NCBI RefSeq assembly: GCF_030845175.1
Contig: NZ_CP132542.1
Span: 434,001-498,000, forward strand
DNA: 64,000 nucleotides
Reading direction: 5' to 3'
Source: Coralliovum pocilloporae
GTDB taxonomy: Bacteria; Pseudomonadota; Alphaproteobacteria; Rhizobiales; Cohaesibacteraceae
This document shows positions 23,803 to 33,765 of the stretch, piece by piece; positions within the stretch are counted from its first letter, which is position 1, and each line of letters begins with the position of its first letter. The notes under the pieces are model-generated. The model had not been told where the DNA came from, made no database searches, and was given only the letters and a program-made list of their open reading frames with translations. The position numbers and the translations under genes are program-made.

Positions 23803-25314
23803 TTAACGGAGGAAGTTGGTCAGGCGAAGCTCTAGAAGGGTTGCTGAAGCCTGGAAGGACGCCTGCAAACGCGTCTGGAGACTACGCAGGCTCACCACTG
23901 TCTCGGACAGGTCAACACCCTTTTTCTCCTCGAGCGTTGTCAGCAATGTTCCACGAACCGCTGTATGCCTTTCCTTCAGCACATCTGCCGTCTTGAAAGC
24001 GGCGGCCAGTTCGATGCGGATCTGGTTGACGGTCCCCTCGCCCTGATCATCAGCAAGACGGTTGTCCAACCGGTTGGCCAGCGCATCATAGCGTGATTTC
24101 TCCGTGGCACCGCCCGCTGAAAAGTCCTGTGCAATAAAAACAGCAAGATCCTGGACAAGCTCCCGCAGGCCTTCTTCATTCGCTCGGATGCCATAGTCGA
24201 CGACCACGTTGTCATCCACGCGAACCGACACGCTTTCGCGAGCGACACCGGCACTGTTTTCACCCTTGTACCATTCAACTGTGTTGGTCGTTGTTCCATC
24301 AACCAGTGCAGTTGAAGTATTCAACGGAGATCCGGAAACCCTCTGGGGCGCGGCACCATTCGCCGTGTTGAAGAAGTTCTCGCCAGCCACCAGAGAGGAT
24401 GCCGCAACCAGCTTGCGGTCGGCGGTCTCAACGAGCTTGGCATTCAAAGCGGCAGTAAAATTTGTTGCCGTATCCGTTGGGGTTGCTCCAATGGTGAAGC
24501 TGTCATCAGGAGCTGGAGAGGCAATTGTTGCCTTCAACTCAACGGTTTCCGAGGTGCCGTCGGGAAGATCAAGTTTGACCCGGAACACATTGCCGGCCAC
24601 CGGCTGGTTGGTGAAATCAACAGAGATGGATTCAGGCGTACCGCTCGGCCCGGATACGGTCGTGGTGGCTGATGATGTGGAGATGGAATTGACCTTGAAG
24701 CCAAAGGGGCTTGGGTCAGCATCTTCAGCAATATCCACCACACCGGCCGATGGAGAAGATACGACAAGACGTCCCTTCCCGTCCGCCCCCAGATCAGCCT
24801 GCTGACGCTCGGAGATAATCTGGCGCAAACCAGCCTGGGTTCCATTGCCATTGAGAATGGTATCAAGATCAGTCACAGGCGGTGCATCGGTCGCCGATCC
24901 ACCAAAGATGTATCGTCCGCCGACCTCGGAGTTCAGCAGACCAATCAACTCCGCAACAAGACTTTCTGTGCCACGCTGTGCTCCGGTTCTACCATCACTC
25001 AGCAACGTGAATTCATTGGCATCAACAAGACCCTGAGTATCCTGACCAATGGCAGAAATACGCTCAAGCGTCGTATCAATCACACTGGACCGGACCGTCA
25101 GCAGATTGATTGTCTCAAGATAGGCTTCCGTATTTGACAGGCGCTGCTGGAAATTGATCACCAGATTGGCATCACGTCCAAGACCACCATAGGTCTCGGA
25201 ACGCTGGCCGGTGCCAAGCTGCCGCTCAAGGTCTTCAATACTGGATCGCAGATTACGTGTGTCACGGATCAGCTGAGTGGCAAACGTTCCAGCAATGGGT
25301 GAAGATGTAACCAT
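23803..25314 (-). CDS. flgL: Flagellar hook-filament junction protein FlgL (HAP3)
   Basis: FlgL joins the hook-associated ring FlgK to the flagellin filament. The 503-residue protein has a flagellin-like N-terminal helix (LERQLGTGQRSETYGGLGRD) and a C-terminal helix (LRSLQTRLQASFQASATLLE) typical of FlgL. In between is a long variable insert with Ser/Thr/Val-rich repeats, larger than the roughly 300-residue enterobacterial form, in keeping with the large flagellins here. It is the last gene of the leftward flgE-flgK-flgL operon, 15 bases after flgK. Confidence 0.93.
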   Translation of the reverse strand: MVTSSPIAGTFATQLIRDTRNLRSSIEDLERQLGTGQRSETYGGLGRDANLVINFQQRLSNTEAYLETINLLTVRSSVIDTTLERISAIGQDTQGLVDANEFTLLSDGRTGAQRGTESLVAELIGLLNSEVGGRYIFGGSATDAPPVTDLDTILNGNGTQAGLRQIISERQQADLGADGKGRLVVSSPSAGVVDIAEDADPSPFGFKVNSISTSSATTTVSGPSGTPESISVDFTNQPVAGNVFRVKLDLPDGTSETVELKATIASPAPDDSFTIGATPTDTATNFTAALNAKLVETADRKLVAASSLVAGENFFNTANGAAPQRVSGSPLNTSTALVDGTTTNTVEWYKGENSAGVARESVSVRVDDNVVVDYGIRANEEGLRELVQDLAVFIAQDFSAGGATEKSRYDALANRLDNRLADDQGEGTVNQIRIELAAAFKTADVLKERHTAVRGTLLTTLEEKKGVDLSETVVSLRSLQTRLQASFQASATLLELRLTNFLR

Positions 25315-25329
25315 CGGATCAGCCTATCT

Positions 25330-27207
25330 TTAAAATCTCAGAAGTGTGTTGAGCATTTCCTGCACGGCCTGGAGCACACGGGCATTCGCCGCATAGGCAC
25401 TTTGCAGTTCACTCAACCGCGCGACTTCTTCATCAATATTCACCTTGGTTGCGTCTCGAAGTCGGGTCTCAAGCCCGTTCAGCGTCGTCTGCTGGGCGGT
25501 ATTGATACTCTTGGTCGCTTCAGCTGCTGCCCCCTGAAAGGTAATCACCTGCCGGGCATAATCTTCGATCCGACCGCGGAACGGCGCGCCGTCCGAGCCA
25601 ATACCTGTCCCCTCCGCGCTGAATTCAAAGAAACCATTCTTGAAAGCATCGGAAAGAGCGACAGCGCGTGTCGTGTCCCCGGCGGGTGTTTCTGGTGACG
25701 TACTATGGATCACAAGGAGTGAATTGTCCCTGAGAAGGGCCGGGTTAACAGTGATCCGCTGGGAGAAACCAACCTTCTGCCCATTGCCATCCAGGCTGCC
25801 CGTATAAGGATTACCACCGCTTCCATCGACAAAGAACGGCAAGGCTTCCGCCGATTCATCCTGCAAAGAGGATGCTGTTACAGAAGCCGAGACGCCCGTT
25901 ATGTCAATCGTAGCAGCCGCTCCGTCATCCAGAATCTGAATGGTGGAGCCAGACGGGTTACTGACTGTAAAGCTTCCGCCAAGAGCCGCACCGATCTGGG
26001 TCGCCACAGAACCAATACCGCCCGAGAAATCAATGCCGAAAACTGTGTCATTGGGATCGGCAGTCGCATTGTTCGGCAATGGCAGAACGGACGGGTCGTC
26101 GACGCGGACCAGCGTGACTGTGCGGTCTTCACCCGGAGGCGTTTCCCGATACTGGATGGTCACTTCATTGCCAGCAGCCAAAGACGACAGATCAATATCG
26201 AAACCTTCTTGAGCGCCGGATGTAACTGCTGTGCCATCAACATCGTAGTTGGACAGAGCCAGAGCGAAGCTGTGCGCCAGTTCATCCAGCTGCTGTTGGG
26301 CCTGGGGCAGAACACTGTCACGCAGGTCTATGAGTGATTTGATCCGGCCTGACCTCAAAACATCAAGTTCGATCAGATCGATATTGGCCCCGCTCGCGCT
26401 TCTGAGCTCAAGCGTACCCACACCACGCTCCGTATCATCAGCAGACCATTCCTGATTGGCTGTAAGCGTGGAGCGGGTGTCAAAATCAAATTGCGCCGCC
26501 CGCCTGTCAAACAGCGTCAGGCCTGACTTGGTGAAAATCCGGACGGAGTTATTTTCTGCCGGAACAACCGTTACATCAAACAGTTCCGAGATCGTCTGGA
26601 CCTGCCTGTCCCGCTCATCAAGAAGGTCAGCAGGCGGGGTTCCGTTCGTTGAATTCTCAATAATCTGATTGGTCAGAGTTTCAATCTGCTGCAAGGCAAG
26701 ATTGGCTTCCTGAACGGCTGAACCGATATCTCGCTCCGCATCACTGCGCAGCGATTGGATCTCTCCCGACAGCGCATTGAACTGCGATGCCAGGATCTGG
26801 GCACGTGACAGGACTTCAGAACGGGCGGCAAAAGAGTCGGGACTTGCGGTCAGAGTTTCCAGAGACTGCGAGAAATTGCTCAGGATCGTATCAAGCGCAT
26901 TCGTCGACCCCGGAGCGCCATAAGCCTGATCCAGCCGTTCAGCATAGGTGGCCCGGGTATCCGCATAATTCGCATCAGCCAGGCTGGCCCAGTACTGTCG
27001 CTGAATGGCCTTGTCCAGCAGGCGCGTCACCTCATCAGCCTGGATACCAATAACCCGTGAGCCGCCCACCTGAACCCGCTGGTTCAGTGACTTTTTGGTA
27101 TAGCCCGGCGTATCCGCATTAGCGATATTCGCTGCGGTCAGCTCAAGATTTCTTTGGTTGGCATTAAGACCGGACAGCGCCAATCCCAATGCGGAACTCA
27201 GCCCCAT
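25330..27207 (-). CDS. flgK: Flagellar hook-associated protein FlgK (HAP1)
   Basis: FlgK is the first junction ring on top of the hook. The 625-residue product starts with LGLALSGLNANQRNLELTAA and NIANADTPGYTKK, the N-terminal signature of rod/hook proteins in its FlgK form. It ends with INIDEEVARLSELQSAYAAN-like sequence and VLQAVQEMLNTLLRF, the FlgK C-terminus. The ATG at 27207 is chosen because AGGGAG lies seven bases upstream; a GTG at 27225 would add six residues. It follows flgE by 57 bases. Confidence 0.95.
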   Translation of the reverse strand: MGLSSALGLALSGLNANQRNLELTAANIANADTPGYTKKSLNQRVQVGGSRVIGIQADEVTRLLDKAIQRQYWASLADANYADTRATYAERLDQAYGAPGSTNALDTILSNFSQSLETLTASPDSFAARSEVLSRAQILASQFNALSGEIQSLRSDAERDIGSAVQEANLALQQIETLTNQIIENSTNGTPPADLLDERDRQVQTISELFDVTVVPAENNSVRIFTKSGLTLFDRRAAQFDFDTRSTLTANQEWSADDTERGVGTLELRSASGANIDLIELDVLRSGRIKSLIDLRDSVLPQAQQQLDELAHSFALALSNYDVDGTAVTSGAQEGFDIDLSSLAAGNEVTIQYRETPPGEDRTVTLVRVDDPSVLPLPNNATADPNDTVFGIDFSGGIGSVATQIGAALGGSFTVSNPSGSTIQILDDGAAATIDITGVSASVTASSLQDESAEALPFFVDGSGGNPYTGSLDGNGQKVGFSQRITVNPALLRDNSLLVIHSTSPETPAGDTTRAVALSDAFKNGFFEFSAEGTGIGSDGAPFRGRIEDYARQVITFQGAAAEATKSINTAQQTTLNGLETRLRDATKVNIDEEVARLSELQSAYAANARVLQAVQEMLNTLLRF

Positions 27208-27264
27208 AACATTCTCCCTGCCCACAGATTACCGGGGGAGAACACCCCCGGCATCAGAGGCGAT

Positions 27265-28632
27265 TTATCGGATGATGTTGGTGATTTCCGACAACATTTC
27301 ATCCGTCGTCGTGACCACCCGCGTGTTGGCCGTATAGGCCTGCTGGGTCACAATCAGCTTCGAGAACTCACTGGCAATATCCGTGTTCGATGCCTCTACA
27401 GCGTTACCTGTAATGGAACCGGTTCCGCCCAGAGTTGCCTGGCCTGACTGGGTGTTGGCGCTGAAGGCACCACCATCTTCCAGTTTCAGCTGGTTAGGCG
27501 CGTTGAACACAGCCAACGGAATCTGAGCGATGGCCTGGCTTCGGTTATTGGAGTAGTTCGCAATAATCCGGCCGTCTTCGATGGAAACGTCAACCAGCTC
27601 ACCAGCCGGAGAGCCGTTCTGGGTCAGGTCGGTGATCCGCGCGACACCATTGCTGTCATCAAACTGCGTCAAGCCGCTGGAACCATGGCTCAGCGTGATA
27701 TTACCAAGGTTTAGACCTCTGACTGTCAGGTTGTTCACGGTCACCGTATTGGTGGATGACGTCATGGTGCCGGAAGCGTCGAATTCATAATCGGCACCAA
27801 CATTGGTCCAACCAACATCTGTCCCCGTTGCACTGGCATCATTCTGATAGAAAAGGTTCCAGGTCTCAGGAGAAGTATTGGACGTCTTTGCCCAGCGAAG
27901 CTGGATGTCAACAGGGGTACCATTGCTGTCAAATGCTGTAATGGAGCCGCCAGCGATGGAGTTTTCGAGGAAAAGAGTATTCTCACTCCCGATAACAGTG
28001 CCAGCACCGCCGGTTGTCGGATCATTGGTGAAATCCGCCGGATCAAGCAATTCACTATCCGCAACATCACTATCGGCATCAGTGGTCCGCGGGAAGCTGG
28101 CCAGGTTGGCACGATATTCAATCGTGGTCGTCGCTTCAGCAGCCAGGAAGCCCGCGCCAACATTGATGGCCTCCGGCGTACTGCCCTGCGGGTTACCCGT
28201 TGACGGATCAAGTGGCAGTGCCTGCAGATAGTAACCGCCACCGTTTACGAGGAAGCCTGAGTTATCCAGATCAAAATCACCGCGACGGGTGTAGAGATCG
28301 GTCCCACTAAAGATTGGCTGACCATTGTTGTCACCAATCCGGCTGGAAACAACAAAGAATCCCTCACCGTTAATCGCGATATTGGTATCAACAGCAGTAC
28401 TCTGAACCGCACCCTGAATAGAGTTTGTCGCCTGGGACCGCGCCAGAACCGAGCCTGCAAACTGCCGAGCAACCGTCGAAGCATCAGACGAGATCAGGTC
28501 CTGGAAAGACGTGTCAAGCCGCTTGTACCCGACGGTCTGAGAGTTTGCGATATTACCGGAGATGTTCTCCAGCGCGAAAGACTGTGCCTGCAGGCCACCA
28601 ACGGCGCTGAACAAGGCGTTAAAAATACCCAT
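27265..28632 (-). CDS. flgE: Flagellar hook protein FlgE
   Basis: FlgE polymerises into the universal joint between rod and filament. The 455-residue protein has the N-terminal signature SFALENISGNIANSQTVGYK, the FlgE basal-body motif around DTNIAINGEGFFVVSS, a large variable domain, and the C-terminal EFSKLIVTQQAYTANTRVVT. This is the first gene of the leftward flgE-flgK-flgL operon, behind a good sigma-54 promoter. Confidence 0.96.
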   Translation of the reverse strand: MGIFNALFSAVGGLQAQSFALENISGNIANSQTVGYKRLDTSFQDLISSDASTVARQFAGSVLARSQATNSIQGAVQSTAVDTNIAINGEGFFVVSSRIGDNNGQPIFSGTDLYTRRGDFDLDNSGFLVNGGGYYLQALPLDPSTGNPQGSTPEAINVGAGFLAAEATTTIEYRANLASFPRTTDADSDVADSELLDPADFTNDPTTGGAGTVIGSENTLFLENSIAGGSITAFDSNGTPVDIQLRWAKTSNTSPETWNLFYQNDASATGTDVGWTNVGADYEFDASGTMTSSTNTVTVNNLTVRGLNLGNITLSHGSSGLTQFDDSNGVARITDLTQNGSPAGELVDVSIEDGRIIANYSNNRSQAIAQIPLAVFNAPNQLKLEDGGAFSANTQSGQATLGGTGSITGNAVEASNTDIASEFSKLIVTQQAYTANTRVVTTTDEMLSEITNIIR

Positions 28633-28909
28633 CGTGTTTGCCCTTCAGTCGACTCGCCCATCCTGGGCCTAACCAAATTCCTGATCCCTACAAGCAATGG
28701 GCATGCCAGATAGATTTCATTAACCATAACAGCATGTTGACCAATAGAGGCCTCAACACCCCTCCGTCAAAGCGGCAGGATCTGCCGCCTGAAGGCAGAA
28801 AATACCCATCAGAACAAAGCATGCGGACCACCCCTGTGTTCCATTCTTCTTGAACGAAACAAGCCCAGGCACTACGGTCTCCACCAACAGTATGAGCAGG
28901 ATGAATCGT
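28633..28909. other. Divergent promoter region between flgE and the MoxR gene
   Basis: No gene is placed here. It holds the sigma-54 promoter of flgE, and a CtrA-like TTAACCAT half-site at 28720-28727 upstream of it. In-frame codons upstream of the MoxR start (to 28850) are not supported as coding. Confidence 0.5.
28692..28709 (-). promoter_or_regulatory. Sigma-54 promoter of flgE-flgK-flgL
   Basis: On the minus strand CTGGCATGCCCATTGCTT matches TGGCACG-N4-TTGCT with one mismatch in the -24 element and a perfect -12 element, with exact GG-N10-GC spacing. It lies 60 bases before the flgE start. Confidence 0.75.
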
Positions 28910-29752
28910 ATGGCCTTTGAAAGCACCGATACCTATGTCGCCACCGATGATTTGCGGATTGCAGTCAATGCCGCAGTCACACTTGAGCGCCCGCTTCTTG
29001 TGAAAGGTGAGCCCGGCACTGGGAAAACGGTACTGGCACAGGAAGTCGCCAACGCACTCGGCACCAACCTCATCCAGTGGCACATCAAATCCTCCACAAA
29101 GGCGCAGCAGGGACTGTATGAGTATGATGCGGTTTCACGCCTCAGGGACAGTCAGCTTGGGGATGAAAAAGTTGAGGACATCGGCAACTACATCAAGCGA
29201 GGCAAGCTCTGGGAAGCGTTTACAGCCGACAATCGCCCTGTTCTGCTGATTGATGAAATCGACAAGGCAGACATCGAGTTTCCGAACGACCTTCTGCAGG
29301 AACTCGACCGCATGGAATTCCATGTCTACGAGACAGGCGAAACGGTCAAAGCTGAAAACCGCCCGGTTGTCATCATTACATCAAACAACGAAAAAGAGCT
29401 GCCGGATGCGTTCCTGCGCCGGTGTTTCTTCCACTACATCAAATTCCCTGATGCCGACACAATGGCAGCAATTGTGGATGTTCACTTTCCCGATCTGAAA
29501 TCCCGCCTTCTGAAGGAAGCCCTTGGTGTCTTTTATCAGCTGCGGGATATTCCCGGCCTGAAGAAGAAACCATCCACCTCAGAACTGCTCGACTGGATCA
29601 AGCTTCTGCTGAATGAAGATGTAGACCCGGAAGTCCTCCGGGAAACGGAACAGAAAAAGCTGATCCCTCCCCTGCACGGCGCACTTCTGAAAAACGAGCA
29701 GGATGTTCATCTCTTTGAACGGCTCGCTTTCATGGCCCGTGGCAACCGCTGA
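28910..29752 (+). CDS. MoxR-family AAA+ ATPase
   Basis: MoxR ATPases are chaperone-like machines that mature or insert cofactors into partner proteins, usually together with a VWA-domain protein. The 280-residue product has Walker A (GEPGTGKT), Walker B (VLLIDEIDKAD), sensor 1 (VIITSNNEKE) and an arginine finger region (PDAFLRRCFFHYIKFP). ATG at 28910 is preferred, with GCAGG nine bases upstream; earlier in-frame ATGs exist at 28901 and 28850. The probable partner is the CoxE-like VWA protein at 33766-34941, four genes downstream. Confidence 0.92.
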   Translation: MAFESTDTYVATDDLRIAVNAAVTLERPLLVKGEPGTGKTVLAQEVANALGTNLIQWHIKSSTKAQQGLYEYDAVSRLRDSQLGDEKVEDIGNYIKRGKLWEAFTADNRPVLLIDEIDKADIEFPNDLLQELDRMEFHVYETGETVKAENRPVVIITSNNEKELPDAFLRRCFFHYIKFPDADTMAAIVDVHFPDLKSRLLKEALGVFYQLRDIPGLKKKPSTSELLDWIKLLLNEDVDPEVLRETEQKKLIPPLHGALLKNEQDVHLFERLAFMARGNR

Positions 29753-29909
29753 ACACACTGGCCCGTTCCCGACAAATTGCCGAACCGGGTACATATCCCG
29801 TTAACCAGGGCAGCAGACCTCTCGACAGGGTTATAAATTGTTGTCCGGCCTTACAGATCAGACTGCTATAATCCAGCCTGCTGATTGATCGATTCGAATT
29901 GGAAGTCCC

Positions 29910-30443
29910 ATGCTGCGCCTCATGCTTCTCCGCCACGCCAAATCATCCTGGACCGGCACGACGCAGACCGACTTTGACCGGACCTTGAACGAGCGCGGCC
30001 GTCGCAGCGCTGCTCTTATGGGACACCATCTGTCAGATCATCGCCTGGTCCCCGAGCGCATTCTCTGCTCTTCAGCCCAGCGCTGCCGAGAAACCCTGGC
30101 GGGCCTGCTGCCTTATTTCTCTTCCGCAATGGATATCGATGTCTCACGTCCGCTCTATGACGCGATGGATGACGATTATATCGATCACATTCACGCCTTT
30201 GGTGGCAATGCCCGTTCGCTCATGCTGATCGGGCATAACTCGGCAACACAGGATACCGCCCTGTCTCTTATCGGCTCCGGTAATCCGGAACTGATCGAAC
30301 AGATGAATGCTAAGTTCCCGACCGCCGGCATCGCGGTTATCGACTTCGACAAAACGGCCTGGTCAACAATTACGGCCAGTTCCGGGCGACTGGTCGCCTT
30401 CTTCCGCCCCCGTGACCTTGCCGCCAATGACATGGACGAATAG
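29910..30443 (+). CDS. SixA-like histidine phosphatase
   Basis: The 177-residue protein belongs to the histidine phosphatase (RHG) superfamily. The N-terminal RHAKSSW motif contains the phospho-accepting His9, and the second catalytic His is in MLIGHNSATQD. SixA of E. coli removes phosphate from histidine phosphotransfer proteins such as ArcB or NPr. The size, without extra domains, fits SixA. The substrate here is unknown; the HPt protein at 39.3 kb is one conceivable target. Confidence 0.88.
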   Translation: MLRLMLLRHAKSSWTGTTQTDFDRTLNERGRRSAALMGHHLSDHRLVPERILCSSAQRCRETLAGLLPYFSSAMDIDVSRPLYDAMDDDYIDHIHAFGGNARSLMLIGHNSATQDTALSLIGSGNPELIEQMNAKFPTAGIAVIDFDKTAWSTITASSGRLVAFFRPRDLAANDMDE

Positions 30444-30512
30444 GCCCACCCGCTCATCAACGGTTGTCACCCCCCAAAAGAGGCTTATATCTGGTGAGAA
30501 CCGGAGACCCAT

Positions 30513-32021
30513 ATGCCTCGACTGACCAGCCTGACCGATGAAGCCAAACTGGCACTGGATACCCTCAAGGATCAGGCAACATCCCTCACCACACCCGTTA
30601 TCAAACTGGGTGTGACAGGGCTTTCCCGATCCGGGAAGACCATTTTCATTACAGCTCTGCTGAACCATCTTATCAACGGTGGCCGCCTGCCTCTCTTCGA
30701 GCCGTTCAACTCCGGCCGTATCACCCGCGCCTATCTGGAACACCAGCCCGATGATCTGGTGCCACGCTTTAATTACGAAAGACATCTGGGACAACTGAAC
30801 GGGGAAAGATTGTGGCCGCAATCCACTCACTCAATCAGTGAGATGCGGCTGACGATTGAATATGAGAGCGACAGTCTGAGATCCCGCCTTCTCGGTGGTG
30901 GGCGTCTTCATCTCGATATTGTCGATTACCCCGGCGAATGGCTGCTTGATCTGCCGCTGTTGTCGATGACCTATCGTGACTGGTGTCTGCAGGCCCATAA
31001 GCAGGCTCGCCACCCGGCCCGGCTGAAGCTCGCCGGGGATTGGCTCGAAGTTCTGGAAAAGACAGATCCCGCAACCCCCGCAGATGAAGTTGCAGGCGCC
31101 AGACTCGCACAGGTCTTTACTGACTATCTCAAAGCATGCAGGCACGACGCACACGCACTCTCCTACCTGCCTCCCGGGCGCTTTCTGATGCCCGGAGATC
31201 TAGCAGGCTCCCCTGCGTTGACATTCGCCCCTCTTGTCGTGTCAGAAGAGACGGACGCTCCGAACCGCCATTCCTTATGGGCTATGATGGAGCGACGGTT
31301 CGAAGCTTATAAGAACCATGTTGTCCGACCATTTTTCAGAGATCATTTCGCACGACTGGATCGGCAGATCGTCCTTGTTGACCTGCTCAGCGCACTGAAT
31401 GCCGGACCCGACGCTGTCACTGATCTGGAACAGACATTACAGGATGTACTCCAGTGCTTCCGGCCGGGCCGCACCGCCTGGCTGAGCAAACTGCTGAGTA
31501 GACGCATAGATCGTATCCTGTTCGCTGCGACAAAGGCAGATCACCTGCATCAGGCAGATCATGACCGGTTAGCCGCCATTCTGAAGCACCTGGTTTCAAG
31601 AGTGATTGATCGTGCTGAAATCAAAGGTGCCGGTATTGATGTCACAGCGCTCGCATCCATTCGAGCAACACGTGAAGCAGAGATACAGACCGGCGATGAA
31701 GCGCCCCTGCCAGCAATTATCGGAACCCCTCAGGAAGGTGAACGCATAAACGAACAAACATTCGATGGAAATCAGGAAATCGCCATATTTCCCGGTGACT
31801 TACCCGACAATCCGGATTCAGTTTTCAAGCAAATTGATTCAGCATCTGAAGATGCTGAATCTGCGTCTGATCTCACTGGTTCCTTGCGATTTGTGCGCTT
31901 TAGACCGCCCTTACCAACCCAAGCATCGGTGCCATCTACTCATGGCAAGCAAAGCAGCCATCTCCCTCATATCCGGCTGGACAAAGCACTGCACTTTCTG
32001 ATCGGAGATCAGTTCCAATGA
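30513..32021 (+). CDS. YcjX-family GTP-binding protein
   Basis: The 502-residue protein matches the YcjX/DUF463 family of dynamin-like or Ras-like GTPases. The P-loop is GLSRSGKTIF (about residues 37-46), followed by LHLDIVDYPGEWLLDLPLL, a Walker B/switch-like element (DYPGEW), and ATKADHL as the nucleotide-specificity motif. The C-terminal extension after about 385 is acidic and poorly conserved. The stop overlaps the next gene (ATGA), giving the well known ycjX-ycjF pairing. In enterobacteria the pair belongs to the phage-shock regulon, but no pspA or pspF is visible here. Confidence 0.9.
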   Translation: MPRLTSLTDEAKLALDTLKDQATSLTTPVIKLGVTGLSRSGKTIFITALLNHLINGGRLPLFEPFNSGRITRAYLEHQPDDLVPRFNYERHLGQLNGERLWPQSTHSISEMRLTIEYESDSLRSRLLGGGRLHLDIVDYPGEWLLDLPLLSMTYRDWCLQAHKQARHPARLKLAGDWLEVLEKTDPATPADEVAGARLAQVFTDYLKACRHDAHALSYLPPGRFLMPGDLAGSPALTFAPLVVSEETDAPNRHSLWAMMERRFEAYKNHVVRPFFRDHFARLDRQIVLVDLLSALNAGPDAVTDLEQTLQDVLQCFRPGRTAWLSKLLSRRIDRILFAATKADHLHQADHDRLAAILKHLVSRVIDRAEIKGAGIDVTALASIRATREAEIQTGDEAPLPAIIGTPQEGERINEQTFDGNQEIAIFPGDLPDNPDSVFKQIDSASEDAESASDLTGSLRFVRFRPPLPTQASVPSTHGKQSSHLPHIRLDKALHFLIGDQFQ

Positions 32022-33034
32022 CGGCAAAAAGACAACCCGGTGCCTTCGACCCCAATGCAGATAACGTCATCTCCGCACCGAAAGAGGCGCCAGAACAGGA
32101 AGACATTTCGTCGCCCCATACGCCTGAGACATCGGGACAGCCAGCAAAGAGACGAACCGGCTGGCTGACCGTGTTGGGATCAGCCCTGTTTGGACTGCTT
32201 CTGATCTGGTTGACGGAAAGCATATGGACCACGCTCCAGGATGCTCTCAACGGAACAAGCTGGTTCGGCTGGGCTACACTTGCATGTCTCTCCCTCGCCT
32301 TGCTGTCCGTCCTGGGTCTCATCGCACGTGAAGCCTTCGCGCTTCGTCGGCTGGGCAAGGTTGAACAGTTCCGTTCCCGCTTCACAGACGACAAAACTCA
32401 CAGAGACAGAAAGACCGCAGAACTCTTTACCAGCGAGCTGATTGCACATTTCAGGCACATTCCGGAAACAGCGCGGGATCGACACAGCCTCAAGACCTAT
32501 ATGAAAGATGTGATGGATGCCGACGATCTTCTGATCCTGACTGAACGCACTCTGATTGCTCCCATCGACGAGCGCGCCATCGCCGTCATTCGACGAAACG
32601 CTCTACGCGCTTCCGCGATCACCGCACTCAGCCCACGCGCAATCATCGACATCCTTGCCATCCTTTACCTGTCGGCCAGAACGGTCCGAGATATTTCAGA
32701 ACTCTACGCAGGTCGCCCGGGCTTTATCGGCATGTGCCGGATCGCTCGCTCAGCTGTCACGCACCTTGCTGTAACGGGAACTCTGGCCGCCGGAGATACG
32801 CTGTTGCAGCAGCTTCTGGGTCATGGCCTTGCGTCCCGTCTGTCTGCACGTCTCGGGGAAGGTATTCTGAACGGCCTGATGACCGTACGGCTTGGACTGG
32901 CGGTCATGGCTGTTTGCCGTCCGGTCCCGTTTACAGAAGACAATCGCCCTCGCCTGAAGACAGTCGCCAATGGTCTCTTCGAGGGTGTAGTCACGAACTC
33001 TTCAGAGACACGAGAGCACGAGAGGGTTGGTTAA
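32018..33034 (+). CDS. YcjF/TIGR01620-family inner-membrane protein
   Basis: The 338-residue protein has a polar N-terminus, two TM helices (about 48-66, LTVLGSALFGLLLIWLTES; about 81-102, GWATLACLSLALLSVLGLIA), and a DUF697-like C-terminal domain with ALSPRAIIDILAILYLSART and GTLAAGDTLLQQLLGHG. It is the usual partner of YcjX and is translationally coupled to it. The exact function is not known; a membrane-stress role is inferred from enterobacterial homologues. Confidence 0.88.
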   Translation: MTAKRQPGAFDPNADNVISAPKEAPEQEDISSPHTPETSGQPAKRRTGWLTVLGSALFGLLLIWLTESIWTTLQDALNGTSWFGWATLACLSLALLSVLGLIAREAFALRRLGKVEQFRSRFTDDKTHRDRKTAELFTSELIAHFRHIPETARDRHSLKTYMKDVMDADDLLILTERTLIAPIDERAIAVIRRNALRASAITALSPRAIIDILAILYLSARTVRDISELYAGRPGFIGMCRIARSAVTHLAVTGTLAAGDTLLQQLLGHGLASRLSARLGEGILNGLMTVRLGLAVMAVCRPVPFTEDNRPRLKTVANGLFEGVVTNSSETREHERVG

Positions 33035-33086
33035 TCTTCAGCGAATAGACTAAGGTTGCAAAAAATAACCGACTGGAGAGACCGGG

Positions 33087-33662
33087 ATGGAGCACTCGAA
33101 CACATCGAGACTGTCAGTTTTGCGTCATCTGTTGATGATCCTCGCCCTGACATCCCTGGGAGTTATTGACAGCCTGACCTCATCCGCCTGGGCTGAACCG
33201 AACAGCCGGTTTCTCTCCCGCCTGGACGGCACCTGGGAAGGCCGTGGCCATATGGCCTTCGGACCCCAGAATACATTTGATTTCAATTGCCGCATCCAGG
33301 GCGATCCGAAACGCCAGGGACAGCAGGTCAAACTGACTGCAAGTTGCTGGCGTGGCCTTCTGTCCACATCAATGAATGCCGAACTCAAATATAACCCCCG
33401 GACCAGACGATATGAAGGTCTTTTCAACGACGTGACCAAGGCCTGGAAAATCGATATCAACGGTCGCCGCAAAGGCAACCGGCTGTCACTGGATCTGAAA
33501 CAAGGCAGAGGACGCGGAATACTAAGCGCTAAATTCACCAAGGATGACAAGCTTGACCTGAACGTATCGATCGTCCACCTCAAATCAAAGAGGAAGATTC
33601 CGGTCATTTCCGTCAATCTGAAAAAAACCAGCGACAAAACCGTCACCCGTCGATTGCGCTAG
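33087..33662 (+). CDS. Hypothetical secreted protein
   Basis: The 191-residue protein has a signal peptide (RHLLMILALTSLGVID, cleavage likely at AWA-EP) and a beta-rich mature part with alternating charged strands (FDFNCRIQGDPKRQGQQVKL, LKYNPRTRRYEGLF). The pattern DGTWEGRGHM followed by strands suggests a small beta-barrel like lipocalin-type domains. I do not recognise the family. It follows ycjF by 53 bases on the same strand. Confidence 0.75.
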   Translation: MEHSNTSRLSVLRHLLMILALTSLGVIDSLTSSAWAEPNSRFLSRLDGTWEGRGHMAFGPQNTFDFNCRIQGDPKRQGQQVKLTASCWRGLLSTSMNAELKYNPRTRRYEGLFNDVTKAWKIDINGRRKGNRLSLDLKQGRGRGILSAKFTKDDKLDLNVSIVHLKSKRKIPVISVNLKKTSDKTVTRRLR

Positions 33663-33765
33663 AACACGCTTAGTCACGATACCTCCCAATACGGCGTGCG
33701 CCAGTCATTGCAATAAGCCTCTGCATGCGAATATAGTCCTGCCACACATCTGACAGGGTTGCTCC

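Noticed and set aside
28850-28909. Upstream in-frame starts for the MoxR protein.
   Set aside because: The added 20 residues are not typical of the family and ATG at 28910 has a better placed ribosome-binding site.
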